Positions 33,870 through 42,470 of a stretch of 64,000 bases of DNA are shown piece by piece. The stretch's first letter is position 1. Each line of letters opens with the position of its first letter. The position numbers were made by a program, and so were the translations under genes. Source of the stretch: JABAQJ01 sp046327745 (lineage in GTDB: Bacteria > Gemmatimonadota > Gemmatimonadetes > Gemmatimonadales > Gemmatimonadaceae); assembly GCA_046327745.1 (NCBI GenBank), contig JAXLXV010000007.1, forward strand, positions 124,001 to 188,000, written 5' to 3'. The notes under the pieces are model-generated. The model was not told the DNA's origin and ran no database searches. It saw nothing but the letters and a program-made list of their open reading frames with translations.

Positions 33870-34643
33870 ATGAAGACGAATTCTCGACGACCGGTCATCG
33901 GTGTCACGACACAGACGTTGCATTCGATCGACGGCATACCCGCCGGGTTGCCCCAGTCGGTCGTGATGAACCAGCGGTATTACATCGCCATCACGCTGGT
34001 GGGTGCCACCCCGATTCTGGTACCGCTGCTGGACGATGAGCCAGACGCCTTACGCGGCATTTATGACGTGTGCGATGGTATCCTGATTCCCGGCGGCGTG
34101 GACGTTGACCCCACGTGCTTCCGCGAATCGCCGCACCCCAAACTCGGGCGCATCGACCCGGCTCGCGACCGGGTGGAGATGCAGCTGACGCAGTGGGCCG
34201 TCGAAGATCGGAAGCCGGTGCTGGGATTGTGCCGTGGTCTGCAGGTGATCAACGTTGCGTTAGGCGGAACGTTGTACCAGGACTTGGAGGACCAGTTCAA
34301 GGACGGCATCAAGCACGATTACTTCCCCACCTATGGGTTCGAGCGCGACCACCTGGCTCACGAGGTCACGTTGACGAAGGGCACCCGCCTGCGCTCGCTG
34401 ATGGAGCTGGACCGGATTCCCGTGAACTCGATGCACCATCAGGGGATCAAGACGTTGGGTCGCGAGCTGGTCGCATCCGCGGTAGCGCCGGACGGACTGA
34501 TCGAAGCGGTGGAGTCGTCGGATGACCACTTCCTCGTAGGCGTCCAGTGGCATCCCGAGGTCTTCGAAATCACTGACCCCCACACGCGACACGTGTTTCG
34601 GTCGTTCATTACGGCCTCGCAAGACTTTCACACCCAGCACTAG
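33870..34643 (+). CDS. Class I glutamine amidotransferase-like gamma-glutamyl hydrolase (peptidase C26)
   Basis: 257 residues. Features of the PuuD-like C26 family: PVIGVTTQT at the N-terminus, DGILIPGGVDVDP, the nucleophile elbow GLCRGLQ (C121), VNSMHHQGIK (187-194) and QWHPE (H228, E230). All three catalytic residues are present. PuuD removes gamma-glutamyl groups from gamma-glutamyl-GABA. Here it sits between two GCS2-fold ligases, so a cycle of gamma-glutamyl addition and removal, or trimming of a gamma-glutamyl intermediate, is a reasonable inference. It is followed by a hairpin at 34665-34691. Confidence 0.9.
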   Translation: MKTNSRRPVIGVTTQTLHSIDGIPAGLPQSVVMNQRYYIAITLVGATPILVPLLDDEPDALRGIYDVCDGILIPGGVDVDPTCFRESPHPKLGRIDPARDRVEMQLTQWAVEDRKPVLGLCRGLQVINVALGGTLYQDLEDQFKDGIKHDYFPTYGFERDHLAHEVTLTKGTRLRSLMELDRIPVNSMHHQGIKTLGRELVASAVAPDGLIEAVESSDDHFLVGVQWHPEVFEITDPHTRHVFRSFITASQDFHTQH

Positions 34644-34664
34644 CCGGTAGTCGCTGGCGTCACG

Positions 34665-34691
34665 GTTTCCCCGGCAGGATCCGGGGCAAAC
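34665..34691. terminator. Hairpin after the C26 hydrolase
   Basis: GTTTCCCCGG at 34665-34674 pairs with CCGGGG at 34681-34686 and, after one bulged C, AAAC at 34688-34691; the loop is CAGGAT. It lies 21 bp past the stop codon. It may be a terminator or a processing hairpin before the second GCS2 gene. Confidence 0.5.
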
Positions 34692-34793
34692 CCCCCTGAC
34701 CCGCCTTCGTTTGGGTGCACATGCTCGACGTGCGGGTGGCAAATGCACCCCGCGTGGCCGCGAGAGCGGCCGCGGCCGTACCCCAGGGGCCCC

Positions 34794-36287
34794 ATGGCGC
34801 GCGCCATTGACCGAACGCACTTCACGCCGGCGGACTACGCCGCCTTCGCCGCGCGCTTGGAGCTGAATCTTCGCGCGCTGCGACTGCTACTCCAGCGCCC
34901 CGGTTTCGGGTGTGGGGAGCGTACCCTCGGCGCCGAACTGGAGATGTCGATCGTCGGCGCCGACGGTCGGGCCCTAGGCGTGAATCGGGAGGTCCTGGCC
35001 CGCTGCGGCGCACCCCGGCTGGCGTTGGAGCTGGATCAATTCAATCTCGAGTACAACCTGGCGCCTGTCTCAGCCAGTGGTCGTCCGTTCGAATCATTCG
35101 AGCGGGAGATCACCACGGCAATGGCGTGCGCCAATCGTGGAGCCGAAGGCCTGGGCGGGCGCATCATCACCATCGGCATTCTGCCCACGCTCACCGAAGA
35201 AGAACTGGGAAGTCGCGCGCTTACGGACTTCACACGGTATCACGCGTTGGCGGAAGGGGTTCGGCGGCTGCGCCATACACCGACGGCGGTCCGCATCCAG
35301 GGTGCTGACGCCATTAGCCTGCGGACCTCGGAGATCACCCTCGAAGGGGCGAACACATCATTTCAGGTGCACTATCGCACCGACCCCAGGGAATTCGCCA
35401 ACAGCTACAACGCGGCGCAAATGGCCATTGGTGTGGTGCTGGCCGCGTGCGGCAATTCTCCGATTTTCCTAGGACGGCGACTGTGGGACGAGACGCGGAT
35501 TGCTCTCTTCAAGCAAGCGCTCGACTACCGGGACTTTGATGCTACTCGCTGGCGCGCCCCCGCGCGGGTGGGATTCGGGCATGGGTGGGTGCGCGAGGGT
35601 GCTTGGGAACTGTTCGCCGAGGGGGCGGCGCTGTTTCCGCCGATCTTTCCGATCTGTGACGACGAGGATTCACTCGCCGTCGTCGCAGCTGGCGGTGTGC
35701 CGCAGTTGAGCGAACTCCGGCTGCATCAGGGCACCGTCTGGCGTTGGAATCGGGCCATCTATGACCACGATGCGGGCGGCCACGTGCGAGTGGAGATGCG
35801 GGCCCTGCCGTCTGGACCAACGCCAGTAGACATGGTCGCGAACGGTGCCTTTTTGGTCGGGCTCACCCGCGCGCTCGCGGATCGTGTCGACCAGCTGCTG
35901 CCTGCGTTTCCCTTTGCCTATGCAGAGTTCAACTTCTACCGCTCGGCGCAACAGGGACTGGACGCGATGCTGCTATGGCCGGCGACCGATGTGACGGAGA
36001 GTTCACCGACCGAAGTGGCCGCGCCCCACGCGGTGCTCACTGCATTGTCCCTGGCCGCCGAAGGGCTGGCGGCCCTGGGAGTCGAGGATAGTGAGGCCAA
36101 GCGATTGTTAGGCATCATTCGCGGGCGAATCGAGACAGGGCAGACGGCCGCGCGGTGGCAGCGACGGACGCTGGATCATCTGCTTGCGCGCCACGACCGT
36201 CCCGACGCGTTAGCCATGCTCGTCGAGCAGTACATGGCCAATGCATCCAGCGGGCGTCCGGTTCACGAGTGGAGCGACATTGAGTAG
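34794..36287 (+). CDS. Second GCS2-fold glutamate-cysteine-ligase-like protein
   Basis: 497 residues, about 100 longer than the YbdK-type protein and only distantly related to it. GCS2 features: GAELEMSIVGADGR (metal-binding acidic strand, about 48-60), ELDQFNLEYNL (about 82-92), SFQVHYR (about 194-200) and HVRVEMRALPSGPTPVDMVAN (about 330-350). The C-terminal 100 residues are helical. It probably makes an amide from a carboxylate and an amine using ATP; glutamate is the guess by family. The start is the ATG at 34794; the frame opens upstream but with P/R-rich residues. It ends the amide-ligase locus; a 7-bp hairpin follows about 100 bp downstream. Confidence 0.82.
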   Translation: MARAIDRTHFTPADYAAFAARLELNLRALRLLLQRPGFGCGERTLGAELEMSIVGADGRALGVNREVLARCGAPRLALELDQFNLEYNLAPVSASGRPFESFEREITTAMACANRGAEGLGGRIITIGILPTLTEEELGSRALTDFTRYHALAEGVRRLRHTPTAVRIQGADAISLRTSEITLEGANTSFQVHYRTDPREFANSYNAAQMAIGVVLAACGNSPIFLGRRLWDETRIALFKQALDYRDFDATRWRAPARVGFGHGWVREGAWELFAEGAALFPPIFPICDDEDSLAVVAAGGVPQLSELRLHQGTVWRWNRAIYDHDAGGHVRVEMRALPSGPTPVDMVANGAFLVGLTRALADRVDQLLPAFPFAYAEFNFYRSAQQGLDAMLLWPATDVTESSPTEVAAPHAVLTALSLAAEGLAALGVEDSEAKRLLGIIRGRIETGQTAARWQRRTLDHLLARHDRPDALAMLVEQYMANASSGRPVHEWSDIE

Positions 36288-36384
36288 CGTGGGTTCTCCC
36301 GTCCTACGTGTAGACGCCAAGGCGTGTGTGAAGGGCGGACTGAACGCCACGTGCGGTGTGCGGTACGCGGGGATCTGAGTAGGG

Positions 36385-36407
36385 CGCCACCGGAAGTATG
36401 GGTGGCG
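36385..36407. terminator. Hairpin downstream of the amide-ligase locus
   Basis: CGCCACC at 36385-36391 pairs with GGTGGCG at 36401-36407 across a 9-base loop. It lies 97 bp past the second GCS2-fold gene and 35 bp before the metallo-hydrolase start. Confidence 0.4.
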
Positions 36408-36441
36408 TGTACCGTCAGCCAGCGTCCATTCGTACATTTCC

Positions 36442-37203
36442 GTGGTGCGTACCAATGCTTTAGCGTTCGTGCCGGCCGGGTTGTTGCTGCTGCTGGCGTG
36501 CACGCATGATCTTCAGCTGGCTCCCCAGCCACCGAAGGCTGCAGCTACAACCACCACGGGTCCGTGGGCGAGCATGATCTTTGTGGCTCGAACGGACAGT
36601 GGGGTCTTGGCGATCGACCTCGGTTGGACCGGCGCCGAGGACGGCCTGCGGCGTGTCTTGACCCAAATCGGAGCAACGCCGAGCGACGTGCGATGGGTGT
36701 TTCTCACGCACGCCCATCGCGATCACATCGGCGCATGGAGTGTCTTGCGCCAAGCGACGTTCATCCTTGGGCGCGACGAAGTGCCGTTCTTCACCGGGAC
36801 GGCGGCCTATCGCGGCTTTGTCCCACGCATTGGAGATCGGCTGTTCTCGTACCGTCGGCCGAAGGAGGGGGAATTGAAAATCGTCCCAGTGTCGGCGGAC
36901 ACCGTGTTTGCGCTGGGTCAGGACAGCGTGCGCGCCTTTCCCATTCCCGGACACACGGCGGGCAGCACCGCGTACCTGTTCCGCGAGACGCTATTTGCAG
37001 GTGACGCAGCGAATTGGCGGATGACGAGCGGGTTTCGAGGCGCTCGGAGCGAGTTCTCAGATGATGTTGAGCGAAGCCGGGCCAGCATGGCCTCATTGCT
37101 GAACCGGCTCGACTCGGCGGGTATCGCGTGGCGCGTGCTGTGCACCGCGCACGGAAAGTGCGGACTTGCGGACTCGACCACGCGGCTGAAGATATTGCGT
37201 TAG
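36442..37203 (+). CDS. MBL-fold metallo-hydrolase lipoprotein
   Basis: 253 residues beginning with a lipoprotein signal (ALAFVPAGLLLLLACT, Cys at about 20). The domain is a metallo-beta-lactamase fold: strand SGVLAIDLGWTG, zinc motif THAHRDHIGAW (HxHxDH), the third His in IPGHTAGSTAYLF, and FAGDAANW with the bridging Asp. The last His is in CTAHGKC. The substrate is unknown; exported members include lactonases and lipid hydrolases. The start is GTG. The stop TAG lies in a GTTAGGA sequence. It may be co-transcribed with the small lipoprotein 36 bp downstream. Confidence 0.85.
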   Translation: MVRTNALAFVPAGLLLLLACTHDLQLAPQPPKAAATTTTGPWASMIFVARTDSGVLAIDLGWTGAEDGLRRVLTQIGATPSDVRWVFLTHAHRDHIGAWSVLRQATFILGRDEVPFFTGTAAYRGFVPRIGDRLFSYRRPKEGELKIVPVSADTVFALGQDSVRAFPIPGHTAGSTAYLFRETLFAGDAANWRMTSGFRGARSEFSDDVERSRASMASLLNRLDSAGIAWRVLCTAHGKCGLADSTTRLKILR

Positions 37204-37239
37204 GACAGTGCTGGCCTTGGCCTGGAATGTGGAGGAGAC

Positions 37240-37641
37240 ATGCGTCGTGCGCTGTTGGTCCTGATGGTGTATGGCTCTGCCGCGTGTGGTGGCGGAAGAA
37301 CTGCGAGCAGCACCGGCGCCCTGATGAGTCGGGAAGCGGACGTCATTACCGCCAGCGAGATCGAGCGAACGCAGGGACTGCTTAATGCTTGGGACGCTGT
37401 GGAGCGTCTTCGTCCGCGCTTTTTCCGCAATGCGGGACCCAAGAGCTTCTACGGAGGATTGGACAATCGCCCCATTGTAAGGATCGATGAAACGGTTGCC
37501 GGCGTCGCAGAAGCGCTTCGTACCGTGGACATACAATACGTCCTGGAAATACGGTATTACTCAGCGGCCGACGCGACGGCACGGTTCGGCGGCACGTATG
37601 GCCGGGCCGTGATCCACGTCGTCACTCGCACGCGACGGTAA
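37240..37641 (+). CDS. Small lipoprotein, unknown function
   Basis: 133 residues with a lipoprotein signal (MRRALLVLMVYGSAAC, Cys at 16) and a short G/S/T linker. The mature part contains ITASEIERTQGLLNAWDAVERLRPRFF, then a variable proline-containing loop, and ends with IQYVLEIRYYSAADATARFGGTYGRAVIHV. This architecture looks like the plug-like 'carboxypeptidase regulatory/secretin-type' small proteins that recur in Gemmatimonadota, but I cannot assign a function. GGAGGAG at 37231-37237 gives a strong ribosome site. Confidence 0.65.
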   Translation: MRRALLVLMVYGSAACGGGRTASSTGALMSREADVITASEIERTQGLLNAWDAVERLRPRFFRNAGPKSFYGGLDNRPIVRIDETVAGVAEALRTVDIQYVLEIRYYSAADATARFGGTYGRAVIHVVTRTRR

Positions 37642-37679
37642 GCCGCACCCTCAACGACGGCGTCTTTCTCTAAACCTCG

Positions 37680-38807
37680 ATGTATTCCACCTGCACCTTC
37701 TGTTACGCGTCGCTCGGTCAAAACGACATTGTGGAGTCGTTTCCGGTGGCTCGGCGCGTGGCATTTGATCCGCGGAAGGGATGCTTGTGGGCCGTGTGCC
37801 CGTCCTGCGCGCGGTGGAACCTGGCGCCGCTAGAAGAGCGTTGGGAGGCGGTGGAAGAATGCGAGCGGCGCTTTCGAGCCACGTCCCTCCGCTACACGGT
37901 GGGCGAGATAGGCCTCGCGTGGCTGGGCGACACGTTGGAGTTGGTGCGCGTGGGGCCGGCGCTCAAGCCCGAGGTCGCCGCCTGGCGATACGGTCGCATG
38001 TTGACGCGCCGCCGCCCACTGGTTCACCGCGCCATGGGTGAGGTGGCTGCGGTCACGATGCGCGCCATGCGGATGGTCGCCCGGTCATCGCACCGGCGCG
38101 ATCCGCGCGCTGCCCTCGCCGAGTTGGTGTTGCATCTGCATGGCGACCGCGTGGTGGACGTGGTTGGAGCTGAAGACGGGGATGACGGCATGGACCATCG
38201 TCCGGTGGCCGTCGTTCGCTTTCGTCACCTGCTGCAGGCGTCCCTCGCCCGTCCGGAGAGCGGCCGCCCCTGGGGACTTCAGGTGCCCCACGATCACGGT
38301 GTGCTACACATCCAAGGCGACAATGGCGTGCGCGCGGCGGCCCGCATGCTCGCGATCATCAACGGTACGGAGCGGGCCCGCGGTGGTGGCTTCTCGCATG
38401 AGCTGATCGAGAGCGCCGTCCGCAAAGTCGAGGAGAGTGCGCGTTCCGATGGCTATTTCAATCGGGTGCTGGCCATCGCGCTGCGCTGTGATTGGGGCCG
38501 CACCGACCGCGTGGCACCAGCGGACGAACCGGGCCAGATGGTGGAGCGTCTGGAGCATGCGGATACGGACGTCCAGCGCATGGCGTTTCGCCTGACGGGC
38601 CGCACCTTCTGGGGGCACGGGGGCATCGGCAGTGAGCCACGCACAGTCCTGCTGGACGTACCGCTGGTCGATCGTCTAGCCCTCGAGATGGCCGCGCACG
38701 AAGAGGCAGAGCGACGCGCCTTGGAAGGCGAGCTGGAGTCACTCGCCGACGCGTGGCGTGAAGCAGACGAAATTGCGGCGATCGCGGACGCGTTGCTCCG
38801 TGACTGA
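37680..38807 (+). CDS. Zinc-ribbon protein of unknown function
   Basis: 375 residues, soluble. The N-terminus holds two CxxC knuckles, CTFC at 5-8 and CPSC at 40-43, with another Cys at 35, consistent with a zinc ribbon. A mixed alpha/beta middle part follows (about 70-220, with RHLLQASLARPES and HGVLHIQGDNGVRAAARML), then a helical C-terminus ending in two acidic coils (EMAAHEEAERRALEGELESLADAWREADEI). I do not recognise the family or any enzyme signature. It closes the long same-strand run and converges on the amidohydrolase at 38822. Confidence 0.6.
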   Translation: MYSTCTFCYASLGQNDIVESFPVARRVAFDPRKGCLWAVCPSCARWNLAPLEERWEAVEECERRFRATSLRYTVGEIGLAWLGDTLELVRVGPALKPEVAAWRYGRMLTRRRPLVHRAMGEVAAVTMRAMRMVARSSHRRDPRAALAELVLHLHGDRVVDVVGAEDGDDGMDHRPVAVVRFRHLLQASLARPESGRPWGLQVPHDHGVLHIQGDNGVRAAARMLAIINGTERARGGGFSHELIESAVRKVEESARSDGYFNRVLAIALRCDWGRTDRVAPADEPGQMVERLEHADTDVQRMAFRLTGRTFWGHGGIGSEPRTVLLDVPLVDRLALEMAAHEEAERRALEGELESLADAWREADEIAAIADALLRD

Positions 38808-38821
38808 CGGTCGGAGCTGAC

Positions 38822-40594
38822 CTAACGACCCGCCCCACCGGTCACGGCAATCGGCGCTCCCTTTCGCTGGAACACGATCGCACCATTGAACACCGTCAGC
38901 TGACACTGCATGTCCTTGAGCTGATCGGTGGACACGGTGTAGGGATCGCGATCCCAGACGGCCAGGTCTGCATACTTACCGACTTCAACGGAACCCGTCT
39001 TCTTCTCCAGGAACATCTGGTGCGCTCCCCAGATGGTGAACGAACGAAGCGCGGTGTGAACATCCACCGACTCGGTCAGGCCAAAGGGGTTCTTGCCATA
39101 CACACCGAGCATGGTCTCTCGTGCAACGGAGGCCCAGATACCGTAGCGCGCCGGGAACGGCGTGACGGGAAAGTCGGAGCTGCCGGCCCAGAGAATTCCA
39201 CGGTCGGCGAAGGTCTTGAACGGATTCAGCCGAGCGTTGCGCGCTGGCCCGAAGTTGCCCGCGTAGGTGTCTCCAATCCACCACATGAATGTGGCGGAGG
39301 GTTCCGGATACCCAGCGTCGTAGGTCTTCTGGAACTCCGCCATCATGGAAATCGCGCGATCCGTTGGAATATTCGAGTGGATGATGCCGTGACGTCGACC
39401 TTGTTGAGGATTGGCCTTAAGGGCGGCGGCGTAACTGTCCATGGTCCAGTCGATCGCCTTGTCGCCAATCGAATGAATGCTGATGTGGAAGCCGGCGTCG
39501 TGGTACGCCTTCACCATGGCGCGCAGGGTGTCGGGATTGAACGCGGGATATCCGCGATTCGCGCGGTCGACGTCGGTGAGGTTCTTGTGCCAATCGTCGT
39601 ACAGCCACGCCGTGCGCGCGCCGCCACTGCCATCGATGTACAGCTTCACCCCACCAGCAATGACGTGGTCGTCTCCGGTTGACTCGTAGGGTCTGGTCGT
39701 TGCCGCCTTGTCGGCGATGAGCTTTTGCGCGGCGGCCATGCTTTGCCCCCCCTGCCACAGGGCAAAGACTCGCACATTCAATGCGCCCTCGGTCTCCAGC
39801 GCCTTGTAGGCGTCCCAATTGGCCTGCGCGATGCCGGGATCTTTCAGGCCAGTCATCCCCTCCTCGTTCAGGGCGGCGGCCAATTCCTTCATGGCGTCGT
39901 GCAGCTGTGCGGGGGTCTCCGTCGGCACCAGACCAGCGACCAGCCCCATCGCGGCTTCCTTGAGGACCCCGGTGGGTGTGCGATCTGGATAGCGGTCGAT
40001 CGTTCCGTTTGGCGGATCCGGCGTATCGCGGGTGATCTTCGCCAGCTTCAACGCCGCCGTGTTGGCGGTGAGGTAATGTCCCGTCGTGTGGCCCAGCACC
40101 ACCGGATTGGACGGCGACACGTCGTCGATGTCCTGGGCCGTGACCAGTCGATGCTCCTCGAGCTTGCCCTCATCCCAGCCTCGAGCCAAGATCCAGCTAC
40201 CGGTGGGCAATCCTTCAATGCGCGAGGCAAGTGCCCGCTTGATGTCCGCGATGCTCTTGGCCTGCGGGTAACTGACGTCCAAGACGTATTTGCGTTCGTA
40301 CGCGCCGCCGGAGAAGTGCTCATGCGCGTCGATCAACCCCGGCGTCACGGTGAGCCCGCGCAGGTCCACGCGTTGCGTCTTACCGCCGGCTAACGCCAGA
40401 ATCGTGGAGTCCGAGCCAACGGCCACGATCTTGTGATCCTTGATCGCGATGGCTTGCGCGATGCGATCCTGAGCATCGACCGTGATCACCCTTCCGTGAA
40501 CCAGGATCAGGTCGGCGTCGGTGGGGCTTGTGCGAGCTGTGCAGCTGACGGAAGGCAGCACGAACGCCAAGCCAACTCGGAGCGAGCGAAACAT
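38822..40594 (-). CDS. YtcJ-type amidohydrolase lipoprotein
   Basis: 590 residues from the ATG at 40594. The first 18 residues (FRSLRVGLAFVLPSVSC) look like a lipoprotein signal. The body is the YtcJ/COG1574 amidohydrolase: ADLILVHGRVITVDAQ, GLTVTPGLIDAHEHFSGG (metal HxH), GGVKLYIDGSGGARTAWL, ISIHSIGDKAIDW (metal His), GSSDFPVTPF (metal Asp) and the closing VEVGKYADLAVWDRDP. The substrate is unknown; members are often annotated as N-acyl amino-acid or exoenzyme-regulatory hydrolases. The stop TAG lies in a GTTAGG sequence. It is downstream of the gene at 40671 on the same strand, with 76 bp between them. Confidence 0.87.
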   Translation of the reverse strand: MFRSLRVGLAFVLPSVSCTARTSPTDADLILVHGRVITVDAQDRIAQAIAIKDHKIVAVGSDSTILALAGGKTQRVDLRGLTVTPGLIDAHEHFSGGAYERKYVLDVSYPQAKSIADIKRALASRIEGLPTGSWILARGWDEGKLEEHRLVTAQDIDDVSPSNPVVLGHTTGHYLTANTAALKLAKITRDTPDPPNGTIDRYPDRTPTGVLKEAAMGLVAGLVPTETPAQLHDAMKELAAALNEEGMTGLKDPGIAQANWDAYKALETEGALNVRVFALWQGGQSMAAAQKLIADKAATTRPYESTGDDHVIAGGVKLYIDGSGGARTAWLYDDWHKNLTDVDRANRGYPAFNPDTLRAMVKAYHDAGFHISIHSIGDKAIDWTMDSYAAALKANPQQGRRHGIIHSNIPTDRAISMMAEFQKTYDAGYPEPSATFMWWIGDTYAGNFGPARNARLNPFKTFADRGILWAGSSDFPVTPFPARYGIWASVARETMLGVYGKNPFGLTESVDVHTALRSFTIWGAHQMFLEKKTGSVEVGKYADLAVWDRDPYTVSTDQLKDMQCQLTVFNGAIVFQRKGAPIAVTGGAGR

Positions 40595-40670
40595 GGGGTG
40601 CGGGTGCAAGAGGTCCCGTGTGGCCGCCGAACCGCGGCGCCCCTAATGTGCCGCCGTCCCTCCGATGGCG

Positions 40671-42359
40671 TCAGGGGCGCGGGGCGGGGACCGAGACGGC
40701 CTTCGCCGCGACCGCGCCGGGTGCGAGCCGTAACGTATCCAGCGGCACGAGACGGTCCCCCTCCAGGCGGCGATTCAAGCGCAGGAGAGTACCCGCCGGA
40801 AGGTCGCAGAAGGCCACACCGCCGCGCGAATCCGAGGTGCCCGTCAGCTCGCGTTCGGTCGCCGTCAGCTCAGCCGCGTTTGCCTGAAACTCCTTCCAGG
40901 TGACGGTCAGCGTGACAAAGGCGAGCGGATTGCCGTTGGACACGTTGCGCACCCCGACGCGCAACGTGGCGTGCTCAGGGTCTGGGCGCCGGCCTAGGCA
41001 CAACCGCGCCACAATGTCGCGTGTTTCCGCCGCGCGCAGCGTCAGTCGCCGGGATTCGCCCTCCTTCAGCGACACCTCGCCGGTCGCCGCCGGCATGCCT
41101 AACGCCTCATAGTCGGGATGTTCCACCAGCACGTCGAACGTGCCGGCCGGCAAGGAGTCCATGCGAAAGGCACCCGTGGCCATGGACATAGTCTCGTATG
41201 GCGTTCCCTGCAGGCGAATACGGGCGCCCTCCAGCGGGCGGCGCGCGCTATCCTGAACCACGCCGGCCACTGTCGACGGGCGCTCGTAGACTCGGAGCCC
41301 CTCAGCGGTCACGTCGCCCCCTTCCTCTCGCAGGCGGAAGACCACCGGTCGTACAAGGACACTCGGCGCCGAACTGGTCAGACCAACAGGGGGCGCAATC
41401 GATCGGCCAAACTGCGGCATCCGAATGAACCACCTTCTCACGATCCACGCGCCAGACTTCAAGCGGGCAAAATGGACTTCGCCGCCGATCCTCGAGCTGT
41501 CAGGCCCAACGTTGTCGAGGTTCGTATAGCGATACTCAATAAATCGCAGCTCATATGTCTTGTTGTCCAGCCAAAGCGTGCCTCGAACGTCACCCACGCT
41601 GCGATCCTTCTCTGGTTCGAATCCTAGTCCCACAAGCCCCGGGCGATCCTTCGCGGGTGGTGCATACTGGAAGCAGTGGTCGTCGAGAAAGGAGTCGGAA
41701 AGCAAGACGTCCGCATCCGGCGCGTAGTAGATCGTTGCATCTGCTTCCCGACGCCAGAACCCGCGTGCCGAGAGTGAGTCCGCGGGAAGTGAATAGAAGG
41801 GGCGATCGACCACACCCTGAACATCCGATCGCGTCTCGCTCAGGACACGCAGGGATGTGGGGTCGACCTCGCGGACATATCGCACCAATCGCGCCTTGAA
41901 CAAGCGATCGCGGAGTGAGATCTGCGTTGCTGTGAGGGCGGTACGGGCCTCATCCCACAGACTTCCAACGCGACCGGCATCCCGCTCACTGCGGCGGCAC
42001 AAGGGGACGGCCGTGATGACTACTTCGGGCAGCGAGTACAGCAAGGCGTCCAGCAGCACATCCAGGCGTTTCGTTTCGCCCTCCGCCAGCATGAACGGTG
42101 CTGACGAGAAGCGACGCACCCCAATCCGCTTTGCATCCAAATGATAGCGGCCGGGCCCTGGGGCGCGAATGCCAAATGCGCCAGCTTCATCGGACAGTGC
42201 CGATCCAATCGTGTGCGACGTGCTATCCAGCAAGGTGACCAACACCCCGCTCAGTGGGGCCGATGACGCCCGTTCGGTCACGGTGCCGCGCACCAGTTGC
42301 CCCTGCACGCTGCGCGCGAGCAGGAGCAACATCACACCGATCGTTATGCGTATTCTCAT
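40671..42359 (-). CDS. Exported protein with carboxypeptidase-regulatory-like domains
   Basis: 562 residues with a signal peptide (MRIRITIGVMLLLLARSVQGQ). Two beta-sandwich carboxypeptidase-regulatory-like domains are visible. One follows the signal (LVRGTVTERASSAPLSGVLVTL...GAFGIRAPGPGRYHLDAKRIG). The other is around 345-415 (STVAGVVQDSARRPLEGARIRL...GAFRMDSLPAGTFDVLVEHPDY). The region between (about 120-340) is an unassigned domain rich in aromatic strands. There is no TonB-dependent barrel, so it is not a SusC-like receptor. It probably works in the periplasm or at the surface. The frame is open another 650 bp upstream, but that part is antisense to the TonB-like gene and lacks family features; AGGG precedes the chosen ATG. 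Confidence 0.78.
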   Translation of the reverse strand: MRIRITIGVMLLLLARSVQGQLVRGTVTERASSAPLSGVLVTLLDSTSHTIGSALSDEAGAFGIRAPGPGRYHLDAKRIGVRRFSSAPFMLAEGETKRLDVLLDALLYSLPEVVITAVPLCRRSERDAGRVGSLWDEARTALTATQISLRDRLFKARLVRYVREVDPTSLRVLSETRSDVQGVVDRPFYSLPADSLSARGFWRREADATIYYAPDADVLLSDSFLDDHCFQYAPPAKDRPGLVGLGFEPEKDRSVGDVRGTLWLDNKTYELRFIEYRYTNLDNVGPDSSRIGGEVHFARLKSGAWIVRRWFIRMPQFGRSIAPPVGLTSSAPSVLVRPVVFRLREEGGDVTAEGLRVYERPSTVAGVVQDSARRPLEGARIRLQGTPYETMSMATGAFRMDSLPAGTFDVLVEHPDYEALGMPAATGEVSLKEGESRRLTLRAAETRDIVARLCLGRRPDPEHATLRVGVRNVSNGNPLAFVTLTVTWKEFQANAAELTATERELTGTSDSRGGVAFCDLPAGTLLRLNRRLEGDRLVPLDTLRLAPGAVAAKAVSVPAPRP

Positions 42360-42470
42360 GCACCCTTCACGATTCTGTAATACATCGCTCACCGTGCCTT
42401 CACGGGCGGCACCGTCATTAGGAAAGAGCGGCCATCGTGGTCGCTCGAACCTTCTGACGCGGGAGAGACG
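42360..42470. promoter_or_regulatory. Divergent promoter region
   Basis: 111 bp between the start codons of the regulatory-domain protein (-) and the TonB-like protein (+); both promoters must lie here. GGGAGAG at 42461-42467 is the ribosome site of the TonB-like gene. No clear -35/-10 pair or operator repeat was seen. Confidence 0.45.

Noticed and set aside
24682..36287. Cyanophycin or D-Ala-D-Ala/vancomycin-type ligase system.
   Set aside because: No Mur-ligase-like domain, cyanophycinase, VanH or VanX is present; the grasps do not carry those family signatures.
41614..41624. GGTTCGAATCC resembles a tRNA T-arm.
   Set aside because: It lies inside the regulatory-domain gene at 40671-42359 and no acceptor, D or anticodon stem can be folded around it.
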